In this document: one piece after another, positions 48,041-58,107 of the stretch
How the letters are laid out: each line of letters starts with the position of its first letter
Numbering within the stretch: the stretch's first letter is position 1
From: Proteus vulgaris
GTDB lineage: Bacteria; Pseudomonadota; Gammaproteobacteria; Enterobacterales; Enterobacteriaceae
Reading direction: 5' to 3'
Assembly (NCBI GenBank): GCA_901472505.1
Contig: LR590468.1
Coordinates: 3,695,501 to 3,759,500 of the forward strand
Length of the DNA stretch: 64,000 nucleotides
Notes under the pieces: model-generated
What the model was told of the DNA's origin: nothing
The model's input: only the letters and a program-made list of their open reading frames with translations
The model's database searches: none
Translations under genes and position numbers: made by a program

Positions 48041-48565
48041 TTAGTTAATCACACCGCACGCCATTCTTGCACCACCACCGCCAAGCGCTTCTGGGTTATC
48101 AGAATAGTTATCGCCACCGACGTGCACCATTATGGCTTTATCTTTCACTTGCTCAAGTTTAGTTAGTTTGGGTGCTAATACTGCGTAATCAGCAACACCT
48201 TTATCATTAACAACCAATCCAGGTAAATCACCTAAATGCCCTTCTTTATTATAAGGCCCCAAGTGAACACCCGTTTTTTCAGGATCTAAATGGCCACCAG
48301 CTTTTAAAGCAGGAACAGGTTTCCCCTCTTTCATATCTGGCTCACAAGAACCATTAGCATGAATGTGAAAACCATGTACACCGGGTGTTAATCCGGTCAA
48401 CTTTGGCGTAAATAACAGTCCATAATCAGTTTCAGTGATGGTAACAACACCAATATCGTTACCTGCACCTGTAGGAAGTGCTTCTTTTAATGTGATATCT
48501 AATGTGGCAGCACTTGCCACTGACGTGAAAAGTAAACCAGAGAGTAACAAAGGCATCAGTTTCAT
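48041..48565 (-). CDS. sodC: Periplasmic Cu,Zn superoxide dismutase (SodC)
   Basis: Dismutates superoxide in the periplasm. 174 residues with signal peptide MKLMPLLLSGLLFTSVASA. Metal ligands: GVHGFHIHANGSCEP (copper His), GGHLDPEKTGVHLGPYNKEG and HLGDLPG (bridging and zinc His/Asp), and MVHVGGDNYSDNPEALGGGG. The disulfide partners are in GSCEP and MACGVIN. It lies between cysB and topA, a position it does not have in E. coli. GGAGATAC precedes the ATG. Confidence 0.96.
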   Translation of the reverse strand: MKLMPLLLSGLLFTSVASAATLDITLKEALPTGAGNDIGVVTITETDYGLLFTPKLTGLTPGVHGFHIHANGSCEPDMKEGKPVPALKAGGHLDPEKTGVHLGPYNKEGHLGDLPGLVVNDKGVADYAVLAPKLTKLEQVKDKAIMVHVGGDNYSDNPEALGGGGARMACGVIN

Positions 48566-48666
48566 AGTATCTCCGTCTTATTATTAGCAAAGTAAAATAT
48601 CAGACAAATAGAAATTAACTATTTTATACTATTTCAATATACTTTAATTAGCCTATCTTCTTCATG

Positions 48667-48702
48667 CAAAAAAAGCGACTAACTCTCATTAGTCGCTTTT
48701 AA
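48667..48702 (-). terminator. Terminator of topA
   Basis: AAAAGCGACTAA (48671-48682) pairs perfectly with TTAGTCGCTTTT (48689-48700). On the minus strand it follows the topA stop by about 22 bases and ends in seven T. Confidence 0.85.
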
Positions 48703-48723
48703 ATTTATCGCGTGATGTCAATG

Positions 48724-51320
48724 TTATTTGGTTTTCTCAACCCATTTACCATCAACATAAAATGCAGACCAACCCGTAGCTTTACCATCTTTCTCTGAAG
48801 AAACATATTGTTGTTTAGTTTTACGACTAAACCGCACAATTGTTGGGTTTCCGTCAGGATCAGCCACTGGTGCTTCGGCTAAATAACGCATTTTCTCTGC
48901 TAGTCTGTCTTTAAAGCGAACAAGTTCTTCCACTTTAGGTGCACGTGTTTCCCTTGATTTAGGGAAGGTATTTGCAGCTAAGAATACACCAGCCGCGCCA
49001 TCACGTAAGACAAAATAGGCGTCAGATTTTTCACACAGCAATTCAGGAAGTGGAACTGGATCTTCCTTTGGTGGCGCAATTTCACCACTTTTTAAGATCT
49101 TACGCGTATTTTTACATTCATCATTGGTGCAACCCATGTATTTACCAAAACGCCCCATTTTCAGATGCATTTCAGAGCCACATTTATCACACTCTATGAC
49201 AGGACCTTCGTAACCTTTTAAACGGAATTCACCCTCTTCGACCTCATAACCATCACATGCCGGATTATTACCACAAACATGTAATTTACGATGCGTGTCA
49301 ATCAGGTAACTGTCCATTGCAGTACCACATTTCGGGCAACGGCGACGTGCACGTAACGCGTTAGTTTCTGCATCTTCCCCTTCCAGAATATTCAATAACT
49401 CATCTTCAGGAATAAGATTAATAGTCTGTTTACAACGTTCTTTAGGGGGTAATGCATAACCAGAACATCCTAAGAATACCCCTGTTGTGGCTGTTCTAAT
49501 TCCCATATGACGAGAACATGTTGGGCATTCTATGGAGGTTATTACCATTGGATTTGGTCGCATACCGCCTTCTTCCGGATCTTTTTCAGCGATTTCTAAT
49601 TGCTGACTAAAATCAGTAAAGAATGCATCTAATACAGCTTTCCAATTCTCTTCGTTGTTTGCGACATGGTCGAGGTGGTCTTCCATTGTGCTGTAAAATC
49701 ATAATTCATTAAATCGCTAAAATTTTCTTCTAAGCGATCAGTGACAATTTCACCCATTTTTTCAGCATAAAAACGACGGTTTTCAACTTTCACGTAACCA
49801 CGATCTTGAATAGTGGATATGATTGAAGCATAAGTTGAAGGGCGACCAATACCCCGTTTTTCCAATTCTTTAACTAATGTCGCTTCACTAAAACGTGCTG
49901 GTGGCTTAGTAAAGTGTTGCGTAGGTTCTAGCTCAGTTAAAGCTAGTTTTGCGCCTACATCAACAGCTGGTAACGTTTTATCCTCATCTTTATTACGCAT
50001 CGCTGGCATCACTTTCGTCCAACCAGCAAAACGTAAAGTACGGCCTTTAGCGCGTAGTTTATAATCTCCTGATTCGACGGTTAATGTCGTTGAATCATAT
50101 TTTGCCGGTGTCATTTGACACGCAACAAATTGATTCCAAATCAGTTGATATAATCGTTTGGCATCGTTATCCATATCTTTCAAAGATTCTGCAATAACGT
50201 TGACATCTGAAGGACGAATAGCTTCATGCGCTTCTTGCGAATTTTCTTTGCTCGAATAAACGTTTGGCTCTTTCGGCAAATATTTAGCTCCAAATTGCTC
50301 GCTAATATAATCACGCGCCATTTGAATTGCATCCTGACTTAAGTTAGTCGAGTCAGTACGCATATAGGTAATATAACCAGCCTCATAAAGGCGTTGAGCT
50401 AACATCATTGTTTTTTTCACACCAAAACTTAAACGCGTACTAGCCGCTTGCTGTAAGGTTGATGTGATAAGTGGTGCACTTGGTTTACTTGATGTTGGTC
50501 TATCTTCACGATCTTTTACTGTGAAAGTTGCATTCTTTAATGCGTTAACCGCAACCTGTGTTTCATCAGATGAAACTGAGTTGAAGGCCTTATCATTATA
50601 GTGCGTAACTTCCATACGCAATGGTTGTTCATCAGGCGTTAATAATGATGCGTGCAACTGCCAATATTCTTCAGGAACAAAGGCTTTAATTTCACGCTCA
50701 CGTTCAACCAATAGGCGTACAGCAACAGATTGTACTCGGCCCGCAGATAATCCACGAGCGACTTTTTTCCAAAGTAAAGGTGAAACCATATAACCCACAA
50801 CACGATCCATAAAGCGACGTGCTTGTTGCGCATTAACGCGGTCTATATTTAATTCACCTGGAGTTTGGAAAGCTTGTGTAATAGCATTTTTCGTGATTTC
50901 GTTAAAAAACTACTCGACTAAATCGTTCATCATCACCGCCGATAACTTCGCGTAAATGCCACGCGATAGCTTCTCCTTCGCGGTCAAGGTCCGTTGCGAG
51001 ATAGACATGATCAGCTTTATCAGCCAATGCTTTTAGTTCAGCCACCACTTTTTCTTTGCCAGGTAGAATTTGATAGTTCGCATTCCATCCATTATAAGGA
51101 TCGACTCCCATACGGCTGACTAAGGCTGACTTCTCATCCTTTTTAACTTTTTCACGCCTTTCGTGGCGGATGAGTTTTCGCTCTTCTGGCTGCCAGAACC
51201 ACTCTTGGGCAAATCACGAATGTGACCCACGCTAGATTTAACTACGTAGTCATTGCCAAGATATTTATTGATCGTTTTGGCTTTTGCCGGGGACTCCACG
51301 ATTACAAGAGCTTTACCCAT
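48724..51320 (-). CDS. topA: DNA topoisomerase I (TopA; three frameshifts in this sequence)
   Basis: Relaxes negative supercoils; important for viability in most enterics. The pieces assemble into about 865 residues, the E. coli length. N-terminal Toprim [20 protein letters not shown] and [16 protein letters not shown], then the active-site Tyr in '[16 protein letters not shown]', [20 protein letters not shown], and C-terminal zinc ribbons such as [12 protein letters not shown] and [13 protein letters not shown]. Frame breaks: a missing A at about 51150, an extra T at about 50906 (run of six) and a missing A at about 49686. An essential gene broken three times argues for sequence error. Confidence 0.93.
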
Positions 51321-51625
51321 AATTACCTTTACCTAATTAAACTTTGTTATGACGGTATTGTTTAATACCCTCAACTAAAAAAATGTTTAAAATCTCTTTT
51401 TTATATTGCGTTAGTTTTGCAATATATCAACCTGTTTTATTCAAAGCTTTTGTTTGAGCTCAAAACTCATTACTTTTTTTGAGGTATTTTAATCACCTCA
51501 CTGCTTTGATCGAGCAACAGGTAAATGATATTTGCTACATATAGAGTAGCTAAGCTTTAAAAATGCCACACTCTACCTGATAAAAAGTGAGGCGCAACAA
51601 ATTATTTTTCTAAGGAGCACTGATT
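51321..51625. other. Divergent intergenic region topA/yciN
   Basis: 305 AT-rich bases with no gene. It must hold the topA promoters, which are supercoiling-sensitive in E. coli; no clear operator was seen. AAGGAGC at about 51615 is the yciN ribosome site. Confidence 0.45.
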
Positions 51626-51874
51626 ATGTCAACACAAACTACACCTATAACAACAGAGATGCTACTTGAAAAAGCGAATAAAATCATATGTGAACACGAA
51701 GATTATTTACAAGGTATGCATGCGGATTCTGTTGAACAAAAAGGTAATGTCCTCGTATTTAAAGGCGAATTTTTTTTAGATGAACAGGGTTTACCAACGA
51801 CAAAAAGCACTGCGGCTTTTAATATGTTTAAACATTTAGCACATGTGTTATCTGATAAATATCATCTAGAATAA
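51626..51874 (+). CDS. yciN: DUF2498 protein YciN
   Basis: 82 residues (E. coli 83), a small soluble protein of unknown role: [20 protein letters not shown] and '[20 protein letters not shown]'. AAGGAGC lies 8 bases before the ATG. It stands divergent from topA and before sohB, as in E. coli. Intact. Confidence 0.93.
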   Translation: MSTQTTPITTEMLLEKANKIICEHEDYLQGMHADSVEQKGNVLVFKGEFFLDEQGLPTTKSTAAFNMFKHLAHVLSDKYHLE

Positions 51875-52165
51875 ATCGCCTTTAGGACTATTTCACCCTT
51901 AATCTCATCATCGAGAAAGAGGTGTGACTTGCTAGATGTTGTTTTTTCTCAACAATATCTTGCATAAAAAATCGGAATTAAAGAATACAAATGCAATGAA
52001 AGGTGAGGTGAATAGCTATTGTCTGATGTTTATGATTACACAACCTATCAATACAATCAGTAATATCAATTATTGTTATTCTGTTTTTAACGCTATATTG
52101 ACACTTCCTAGAAAGAGGAAATATTTACTCTGTTGTTGTTAAGCAACATCAATTATTTCTTTAAT

Positions 52166-52194
52166 TGCCAGTGAATTTTTCACTGGCTTTTTTT
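52166..52194 (+). terminator. Strong plus-strand terminator downstream of yciN
   Basis: GCCAGTGAA (52167-52175) pairs with TTCACTGGC (52179-52187), followed by seven T. It is almost 300 bases after yciN, so a long 3' region or a small RNA may end here. Confidence 0.75.
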
Positions 52195-52284
52195 ATCTTA
52201 TTGAAAAAACAATTTTTCCAATAAAGCATCAATATCTCTGTTTGAAAAACTCAAAAAGTGTCAATTGGCAGGAAGGAAAATAAC

Positions 52285-52317
52285 AGCGATACCAAGTTTG
52301 ACCTTCTTGGTATCGCT
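52285..52317 (-). terminator. Hairpin 3' of sohB
   Basis: AGCGATACCAAG (52285-52296) and CTTGGTATCGCT (52306-52317) form a 12-bp perfect stem with a nine-base loop. On the minus strand GTTATTTTCC follows, a weak U-tract, about 33 bases after the sohB stop. Confidence 0.6.
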
Positions 52318-52349
52318 AATAGTGCTTATATCGCTGTATTCATTTTCAC

Positions 52350-53396
52350 TTATAGCAATGGTTTTTTACTTCTTTGCACCCAACGCATCATCAGTTTATC
52401 AACGCTTTCCATCGCACCGCCAGTAACACGCTCAACCATTTTCTTTTTAAGAACATATTGAACAGAAAAAACTTCGTAGTCGTTAATGTGATTAATTAAC
52501 CAATCATCACTCACACCAACTTCATCAATTAAGCCTTTATTCAGGGCTTCTGTGCCGTACCAATATTCACCTGTTGCAACACTATCAATATCAAGTTGAG
52601 GGCGGTATTTATGTACAAAAGATTTAAATAACAGATGTGTTTCATTGAGATCTTGCTTAAATTTCTCACGACCTTCTTCTGTGTTCTCACCCAACAAAGT
52701 TAATGTCCGCTTATATTCACCAGCAGTGTGTAATTCCACATCAATATCGTTTTTCTTGAGCAAACGGTGAATATTGGGAATTTGAGCAACAACACCAATT
52801 GAGCCAATAATCGCGAAAGGTGCGGCGACGATTTTATCTGCCACACAGGCCATCATATATCCTCCACTTGCGGCCACTTTATCAACAACGGCAGTGAGTT
52901 TAATCCCCTTTTCTTTTAAACGTGTCAATTGCGCTGCTGCTAGTCCATATCCGTGGACCATGCCACCAGGGCTTTCTAAACGTAGTAAAACTTCATCACC
53001 AGTTTGGGCAACAGAAAGAATGGCGCTGATCTCTTCGCGTAATGCACCCACTTCATGTGCATCCATACTACCTTTGAAATCAAGAACATATAAGCAAGGT
53101 TTTACGACACCTTTTTTACCTTCCTTTGCATTGTGCTTACTTTGTTTACTTTCTTTTTTCTGCTGTTTTTTAAACGCTTTGTACCAGACCTTTAATTCAG
53201 CATCATCCATTCTCGCTTGTTGCATCACTCGCTGTTTTTCTTCATAAGCTTCAGCAAGATCTGTCACTTTTAACGTTCCTTTTCGACTTTGCTTTTTATT
53301 TCCAATGACGATAAAAAACAACACAATAGCGATAATAGCCACGACAACAGTGGCAATCTCTGCTAAAAACAGTCCATATTGTAAAATATACTCCAC
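52350..53396 (-). CDS. sohB: Inner-membrane peptidase SohB (S49 family)
   Basis: 348 residues (E. coli 349). N-terminal membrane anchor (FLAEIATVVVAIIAIVLFFI), then a Lys-rich linker and the S49 core: 'YVLDFKGSMDAHEVGALREE' and the nucleophile region VDKVAASGGYMMACVADKIV, followed by 'FAIIGSIGVVAQIPNIHRLL'. SohB is a signal-peptide-peptidase-like serine protease active in the envelope; when overproduced it suppresses an htrA mutant in E. coli. Intact; divergent from yciK. Confidence 0.94.
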   Translation of the reverse strand: MEYILQYGLFLAEIATVVVAIIAIVLFFIVIGNKKQSRKGTLKVTDLAEAYEEKQRVMQQARMDDAELKVWYKAFKKQQKKESKQSKHNAKEGKKGVVKPCLYVLDFKGSMDAHEVGALREEISAILSVAQTGDEVLLRLESPGGMVHGYGLAAAQLTRLKEKGIKLTAVVDKVAASGGYMMACVADKIVAAPFAIIGSIGVVAQIPNIHRLLKKNDIDVELHTAGEYKRTLTLLGENTEEGREKFKQDLNETHLLFKSFVHKYRPQLDIDSVATGEYWYGTEALNKGLIDEVGVSDDWLINHINDYEVFSVQYVLKKKMVERVTGGAMESVDKLMMRWVQRSKKPLL

Positions 53397-53606
53397 AAAG
53401 ACCTCTTTTTAAGGTTAATAACACTGACTAAAACCAATATGCCTAGTTTAACGAAATTCTGCTTTAGCGCTAGTCACAAAGGCATAATTATGGGCAATAC
53501 CATAAAGAAAATAGTCAGCAATTGTAAACAAAGAAACAGACTAAACTGGTCGCTAGAGCAATAAGACGTTACACTTTATTTACTTTTTACTAGACAGGAT
53601 ATCAAT

Positions 53607-54372
53607 ATGTTGCAATATCAACCGGATCATAGCGTGCTAAAAGATAAAATTATTCTAGTAACAGGTGCTGGTGATGGCATAGGAAAAGAAGCCGCGCTAA
53701 CTTATGCGCAATATGGCGCAACACTTATCTTATTAGGTCGCACTTTATCAAAACTTGAAGATGTTCAAGAAGAAATCATCACATCAGGTGGCCAACAACC
53801 TATGTTATATCCACTTGATTTACTCACCGCGACAGAAAATGACTTTCAGCAATTTGCGGATACCCTCGTTAAACGCTTCCCTCATCTTGATGGCGTATTA
53901 CAAAATGCAGGTTTATTGGGCGTTGTTGAGCCTATTATTAACCAACCAAGCAACCTTTGGCATGATGTTATGCAAGTCAATGTCAATGCAACATTTATGC
54001 TGACAAAAGCACTATTACCGCTAATGCTCAAAGCACCTCATGCAAGCCTTATTCTCACGACATCCAGTGTAGGTCGCCAAGGTCGTTATGGTTGGGGGGC
54101 TTATTCTGTCTCTAAATTCGCAACAGAAGGCCTTATGCAGGTACTTAATGAAGAATATAACGACAGTACCTTACGTATTAACTGCATTAATCCTGGGTGG
54201 TACCCGTACCGCAATGAGAGCGAGTGCATTCCCAGATGAAAATGCACAAAAACTAAAAACGCCCAAAGATTTAATGCCGTTATACCTCTACCTAATGAGT
54301 GATGACAGCATTGATGTGAAAGGACAATCTTTAGATGCTCAACCTGGTCGCAAAGCCGGCCCAGCTGAATAA
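53607..54372 (+). CDS. yciK: Short-chain dehydrogenase YciK (one frameshift in this sequence)
   Basis: An SDR oxidoreductase of about 254 residues when corrected, with TGAGDGIGKEAALTYAQYGA, 'GVLQNAGLLGVVEP' and the catalytic 'YSVSK' in GWGAYSVSKFATEG. An extra G at 54195-54197 (GGG for GG) shifts the frame after 'RINCINPG'; the true continuation is 'GTRTAMRASAFPDENAQKL' to TAA 54372. In E. coli yciK and btuR are adjacent too. Substrate unknown. Confidence 0.92.
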
Positions 54373-54391
54373 TGTAAATTCGAGGTAAAAA

Positions 54392-54982
54392 ATGAATGAT
54401 GCACAACACCAAAAACGCCAACAACGTTTAAAAGAAAAAGTCGATACCCGAATTGAGCAAGCTCAACGAGAGCAAGGTATTTTGATGATCTTTACAGGTA
54501 ATGGTAAAGGGAAAACGACGGCGGCGATGGGGACAGCAACTCGTGCTGTTGGCCATCAAAAAAAGGTCGGTGTTGTGCAATTTATTAAAGGGACTTGGGA
54601 AAACGGTGAGCGTAATCTATTAGAACAGTTTGGTGTACCTTTCTATGTGATGGAAACAGGGTTTACTTGGGAAACTCAAGATAAAAGCGCCGACACTGCC
54701 GCCTGTTTGAATACTTGGCAATATGCACTCAAACTACTAAATGATCCAGAATACAATCTCGTTATCCTTGATGAAATCACCTATATGATTAGCTTCAACT
54801 ATTTACCATTAGATGAAGTTATTTCAGCGATTAGTTCTCGCCCCTCTCAGCAAAACGTAATTATTACAGGGAGAGGCTGCCATAGAAAATTAATTGAACT
54901 AGCTGATACCGTAACCGAAATGCGCCCTATCAAACATGCTTTTGACAGTGGAATAAAAGCGCAAAAAGGCATAGATTGGTAG
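54392..54982 (+). CDS. btuR: Corrinoid adenosyltransferase (BtuR/CobO)
   Basis: Transfers adenosine from ATP to cob(I)alamin in vitamin B12 salvage. 196 residues with the N-terminal P-loop 'MIFTGNGKGKTTAAMGTATR', 'VGVVQFIKGTWENGER' and LVILDEITYMISFNYLPLDE, RPSQQNVIITGRGCHRKLIE. It lies 20 bases after yciK, likely co-transcribed. Intact. Confidence 0.95.
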   Translation: MNDAQHQKRQQRLKEKVDTRIEQAQREQGILMIFTGNGKGKTTAAMGTATRAVGHQKKVGVVQFIKGTWENGERNLLEQFGVPFYVMETGFTWETQDKSADTAACLNTWQYALKLLNDPEYNLVILDEITYMISFNYLPLDEVISAISSRPSQQNVIITGRGCHRKLIELADTVTEMRPIKHAFDSGIKAQKGIDW

Positions 54983-55000
54983 CCACTATTATAGAAAATA

Positions 55001-55951
55001 TTAAATGAGAATGGGCTCACCTAAAATACCTGCGCCAAATAGGCGCCCATTCGTTTTCATGAACTCTAAATAAGCTTCTCTATCAACAAAAATATTATTC
55101 TGTAGTTGTTGATTATAAATAATCGCCATTTTGATTACATGTTTATGATATTCATCATAAAATACTTGCTTTTCTTCCGGATCCCTTGATGCTAAATATT
55201 GCTCCATTATTTTATAAATACTCTTTGCTTCCCCTGTTAATTTTTCATTACAAAATTTAAAATTATATTCTAACGGGAGCAAACTATCCGTTCTGGTATT
55301 ATTTTCGTCTATCCAACTAAAATTATCTTTTGTTGAATATTGAGTTAATAAATCACGCTCAGAATAAAAATTAATACCATAAGGATATTTAGCTATATAT
55401 TGATGAAAATCATCTTTTGAAAAACATTTAGTCAATACATTTACCTTTTCGTTTCCTTCCCAATCAGGCAAGTAAGTAGGTATTGATTCATCTATTGGGA
55501 TATCACAATTGAATATATTGTTATCAATAAAAAGAGAGTCAGAACTAGCAATCGCACCTCTTACAAGCATACCGTTAACCCATATTGCACGCTCTTCTAT
55601 ACGAATACTTTCCAATAATCGACTCTCTTGCTTAAATACCGTTGTAAAACTATAGTATATGTCTCTGTCAGGGTTAATAATCCCACCTCGGTTCCCTGGA
55701 TAGATCATAAAGACACTTTTCTTTCCCTGACTATCAACCAACACATGCATTCCATCATTAAGCTTAATTTTTTTAACTTCACCTTTTTCCATTACAAAAT
55801 GAGTATTATCAATTGTGAATTTTAAAAGTTCTAATTGATTATTGTTGATGTAGAAAACACCATTTTGTTTTTCTCTTATTGCAGGATTATCACACCCGGT
55901 TACTAAAGAGATTGTATATAGCACAGTTATCAAATAAAAATAACGATACAT
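55001..55951 (-). CDS. Hypothetical lipoprotein, 316 residues
   Basis: An N-terminal signal peptide with a lipobox (FYLITVLYTISLVTGCDNP; Cys at about 20) points to a periplasm-facing lipoprotein. The rest is polar, rich in Asn/Ile/Lys/Tyr, with segments such as GVFYINNNQLELLKFTIDNT and 'NPDRDIYYSFTTVFKQESRL', and Cys residues spread over the chain. I recognise no family. It is AT-rich even for this genome and absent from the E. coli order (btuR next to rluB), so it is probably lineage-specific or acquired. Confidence 0.7.
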   Translation of the reverse strand: MYRYFYLITVLYTISLVTGCDNPAIREKQNGVFYINNNQLELLKFTIDNTHFVMEKGEVKKIKLNDGMHVLVDSQGKKSVFMIYPGNRGGIINPDRDIYYSFTTVFKQESRLLESIRIEERAIWVNGMLVRGAIASSDSLFIDNNIFNCDIPIDESIPTYLPDWEGNEKVNVLTKCFSKDDFHQYIAKYPYGINFYSERDLLTQYSTKDNFSWIDENNTRTDSLLPLEYNFKFCNEKLTGEAKSIYKIMEQYLASRDPEEKQVFYDEYHKHVIKMAIIYNQQLQNNIFVDREAYLEFMKTNGRLFGAGILGEPILI

Positions 55952-56052
55952 ATTATTTTGAATACCTTATCGTTAAATATAAAATTATTAACAAATACGT
56001 TCTAATAGAATAATTATCATAAATAGATTTATAATAAAAAGAAAGTAGTCAA

Positions 56053-56091
56053 AAAAAAAGCGCCCTACTTTAATAGGGCACTTCTTTTTTA
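56053..56091 (-). terminator. Terminator of rluB
   Basis: GCGCCCTA (about 56060-56067) pairs with TAGGGCAC (about 56073-56080) with one mismatch, inside A-run and T-run flanks. On the minus strand a nine-base T tract follows. It is about 50 bases after the rluB stop. Confidence 0.75.
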
Positions 56092-56133
56092 AAATGATAT
56101 TTTAATTTAAAATAATAAATAATTATTCGAAAC

Positions 56134-57057
56134 TTATTTATTATTTCCTGCCGATTGACGACGACTAGACGCTCTTTTTGCAGGTGACGTAGACGTACGT
56201 GCCGATATTTTAGTATGACGCTTAACCGCACGACGAATTTGATTTGCTTTAATTCGGCGTTGATCTTTTTCTACAGCAACTTTTGTCACTGTTTCGTCAT
56301 TTAATTCGACAAGTTGACGCAAGTAATTAATTTGCTCTAATCCAAGTTCAACCCAACCACCACGTGGCAAACCTTTAGGTAAATCAATATCACCATAACG
56401 AACACGAATAAGACGGCTTACTTGAACACCAACGGCTTCCCACATACGACGAACTTCACGGTTACGACCTTCTGTCAGTGAAACGTTGTACCATTGGTTA
56501 ATTCCTTCACCGCCACGATAAGAAACAGAGCGAAATGATGCAGGACCATCTTCCAATTGTACGCCACGAGTTAACTGACGAATTTTAGCATCATCAATTT
56601 CACCAAAAACACGTACCGCATATTCACGCTCAACTTCACGACTTGGGTGCATTAAGCGGTTAGCTAATTCACCATCTGTCGTAAATAGCAATAATCCGCT
56701 GGTATTCACATCAAGACGTCCTACAGCGATCCAGCGAGCACTATTAAGACGAGGAAGGCGTTGGAAAACGGTAGGACGGCCTTGTGGATCACTACGAGTA
56801 CACAGTTCACCTTCAGGTTTATAATACGCCAACACTCGACAAACATCTTTTTGGGCTTCGCGAATATTTAAAATACGGCCATCTAAGCGGATTTTTGCTG
56901 TTGTGGTGACATCAATACGATCACCTAATTTTGCTTTTGTACCATCAATGCTAATACGTCCTTCTTGAAGGTAACCTTCAATCTCACGACGAGAGCCGTG
57001 ACCAGAACGAGCAAGGATTTTTTGTAATTTTTCAGTGCGTTGCGATTTATCGCTCAT
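56134..57057 (-). CDS. rluB: 23S rRNA pseudouridine synthase B (RluB)
   Basis: Makes pseudouridine 2605 (E. coli numbering) in 23S rRNA. 307 residues: an N-terminal S4 domain ([20 protein letters not shown]), the catalytic [20 protein letters not shown] with the active-site Asp, and [18 protein letters not shown] '[20 protein letters not shown]'. A basic C-terminal tail ([20 protein letters not shown]) is somewhat longer than in E. coli (291 residues). Intact. Confidence 0.94.
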   Translation of the reverse strand: MSDKSQRTEKLQKILARSGHGSRREIEGYLQEGRISIDGTKAKLGDRIDVTTTAKIRLDGRILNIREAQKDVCRVLAYYKPEGELCTRSDPQGRPTVFQRLPRLNSARWIAVGRLDVNTSGLLLFTTDGELANRLMHPSREVEREYAVRVFGEIDDAKIRQLTRGVQLEDGPASFRSVSYRGGEGINQWYNVSLTEGRNREVRRMWEAVGVQVSRLIRVRYGDIDLPKGLPRGGWVELGLEQINYLRQLVELNDETVTKVAVEKDQRRIKANQIRRAVKRHTKISARTSTSPAKRASSRRQSAGNNK

Positions 57058-57462
57058 GAAACAACCTCATGTGTCGCCTTCACAGGCGTCATAAAAATAG
57101 AATTAATTTTTAAAAATCAATTAAGTAAAAAATAACCCATGTTTATTAAATTCACTAATAAACACAGGTTTATTGATTCAATAACGAACAATGTTGATGA
57201 TTGTTCACCTCAACATTGTGATAAATAGTCTCGACAAAATAGTAATAACGGTTTTACTGCTTTTTCTCGTTATGTAATATTAACGCCTCAATGAGAACGC
57301 TTATTGACATGATTGATTAAAAAACAAACACCGTGATTTTTATCGCAATGTATAAATTTAACACAAGCGATAAATCCCTTCACCTGTTATCTCTTTAGCT
57401 CACAATAAATTTCTTCACTATATGTCTATCGAATCGATATTAAGTTTAATCGGCCAAATCAT
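57058..57462. other. 405-base leader region between yciO and rluB with several hairpins
   Basis: No gene is supported. Reading toward rluB on the minus strand there are alternative stems. ACAATGTTGA (57188-57197) pairs with TCAACATTGT (57210-57219). GAACAAT overlapping its left arm pairs with ATTGTTC near 57200-57206, so the two exclude each other. A further imperfect stem lies around 57138-57172 (CATGTTTATT with AATAAACA), and CGCCT/AGGCG flanks a small loop near 57075. Function unknown. Confidence 0.45.
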
Positions 57463-58083
57463 TTACTGAAATGGAGTAATATCTCCAGTGCCTTCTCGCA
57501 CTATCACCGGGCTATCGTCCGTTAAGTCAATCACCGTTGTGGGTTTTTGCCCTAAATAGCCACCATGGATCACTAAATCGACCTGTTTGCTTAATAAATC
57601 ATTTATCTCTTCAGGATCAGACTCTGCGAAATCATTACCTGGTAAAATCAGGCTTGTTGACATCAATGGCTCACCAATATTTTCTAACAATGCTAATGCA
57701 ATAGGGTTAGAAGGAACACGTAGGCCAATCGTTTTGCGTTTATCATTCATCAAACGCTTTGGTACATCTTTAGTCGCTTTTAAGATAAACGTGTAATTAC
57801 CAGGAGTGTTATTTTTAATTAAACGAAATACCACATTATCAACATAAGCGTAATTAGCGATTTCAGACAAATCACGACACATTAGTGTGAAATTATGGTT
57901 TTTATCTAATTGGCGAATACGACAAATTCGCGTCATTGCATCTTTATTTTCTAAACAACAGCCTATAGCATAGCCAGAATCTGTTGGATAAATCACCACG
58001 CCGCCTTTGCGTAAAATATCAGCACTTTGTTCAATTAAACGAGCCTGCGGATTATCTGGGTGAATATAAAAAAGTTGGCTCAT
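57463..58083 (-). CDS. yciO: YrdC/Sua5-family protein YciO
   Basis: 206 residues of the YrdC/YciO/Sua5 fold. The early KGGVVIYPTDSGYAIGCCLE, 'ICRIRQLDKNHNFTLMCRDL' and 'FILKATKDVPKRLMNDKRKT' and the ending 'TVIDLTDDSPVIVREGTGDI' are typical. TsaC/YrdC makes threonylcarbamoyl-AMP for tRNA t6A; YciO is a distinct paralogue of uncertain role. It starts 24 bases after rnm ends and is probably in the same minus-strand unit. Intact. Confidence 0.93.
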   Translation of the reverse strand: MSQLFYIHPDNPQARLIEQSADILRKGGVVIYPTDSGYAIGCCLENKDAMTRICRIRQLDKNHNFTLMCRDLSEIANYAYVDNVVFRLIKNNTPGNYTFILKATKDVPKRLMNDKRKTIGLRVPSNPIALALLENIGEPLMSTSLILPGNDFAESDPEEINDLLSKQVDLVIHGGYLGQKPTTVIDLTDDSPVIVREGTGDITPFQ

Positions 58084-58107
58084 ACATCCCTCAACGAATT
58101 TCTGATG

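Larger units (their letters stand above)
51875..52349. other. Interval between yciN and sohB with two hairpins
   Basis: 475 bases without a credible gene; a 68-codon frame at 51936-52142 lacks a ribosome site and family features. It contains two hairpins listed separately and a remaining AT-rich stretch. Confidence 0.45.

Noticed and set aside
48724..51320. Programmed frameshifting or true pseudogenisation of topA (and acnA, rnb, add)
   Set aside because: There are too many breaks in unrelated genes, no slippery site with a pseudoknot was seen, and the breaks are homopolymer length changes. Sequence error is simpler.
51936..52142. 68-codon frame between yciN and sohB
   Set aside because: No ribosome site, unusual composition, no hydrophobic or conserved pattern.
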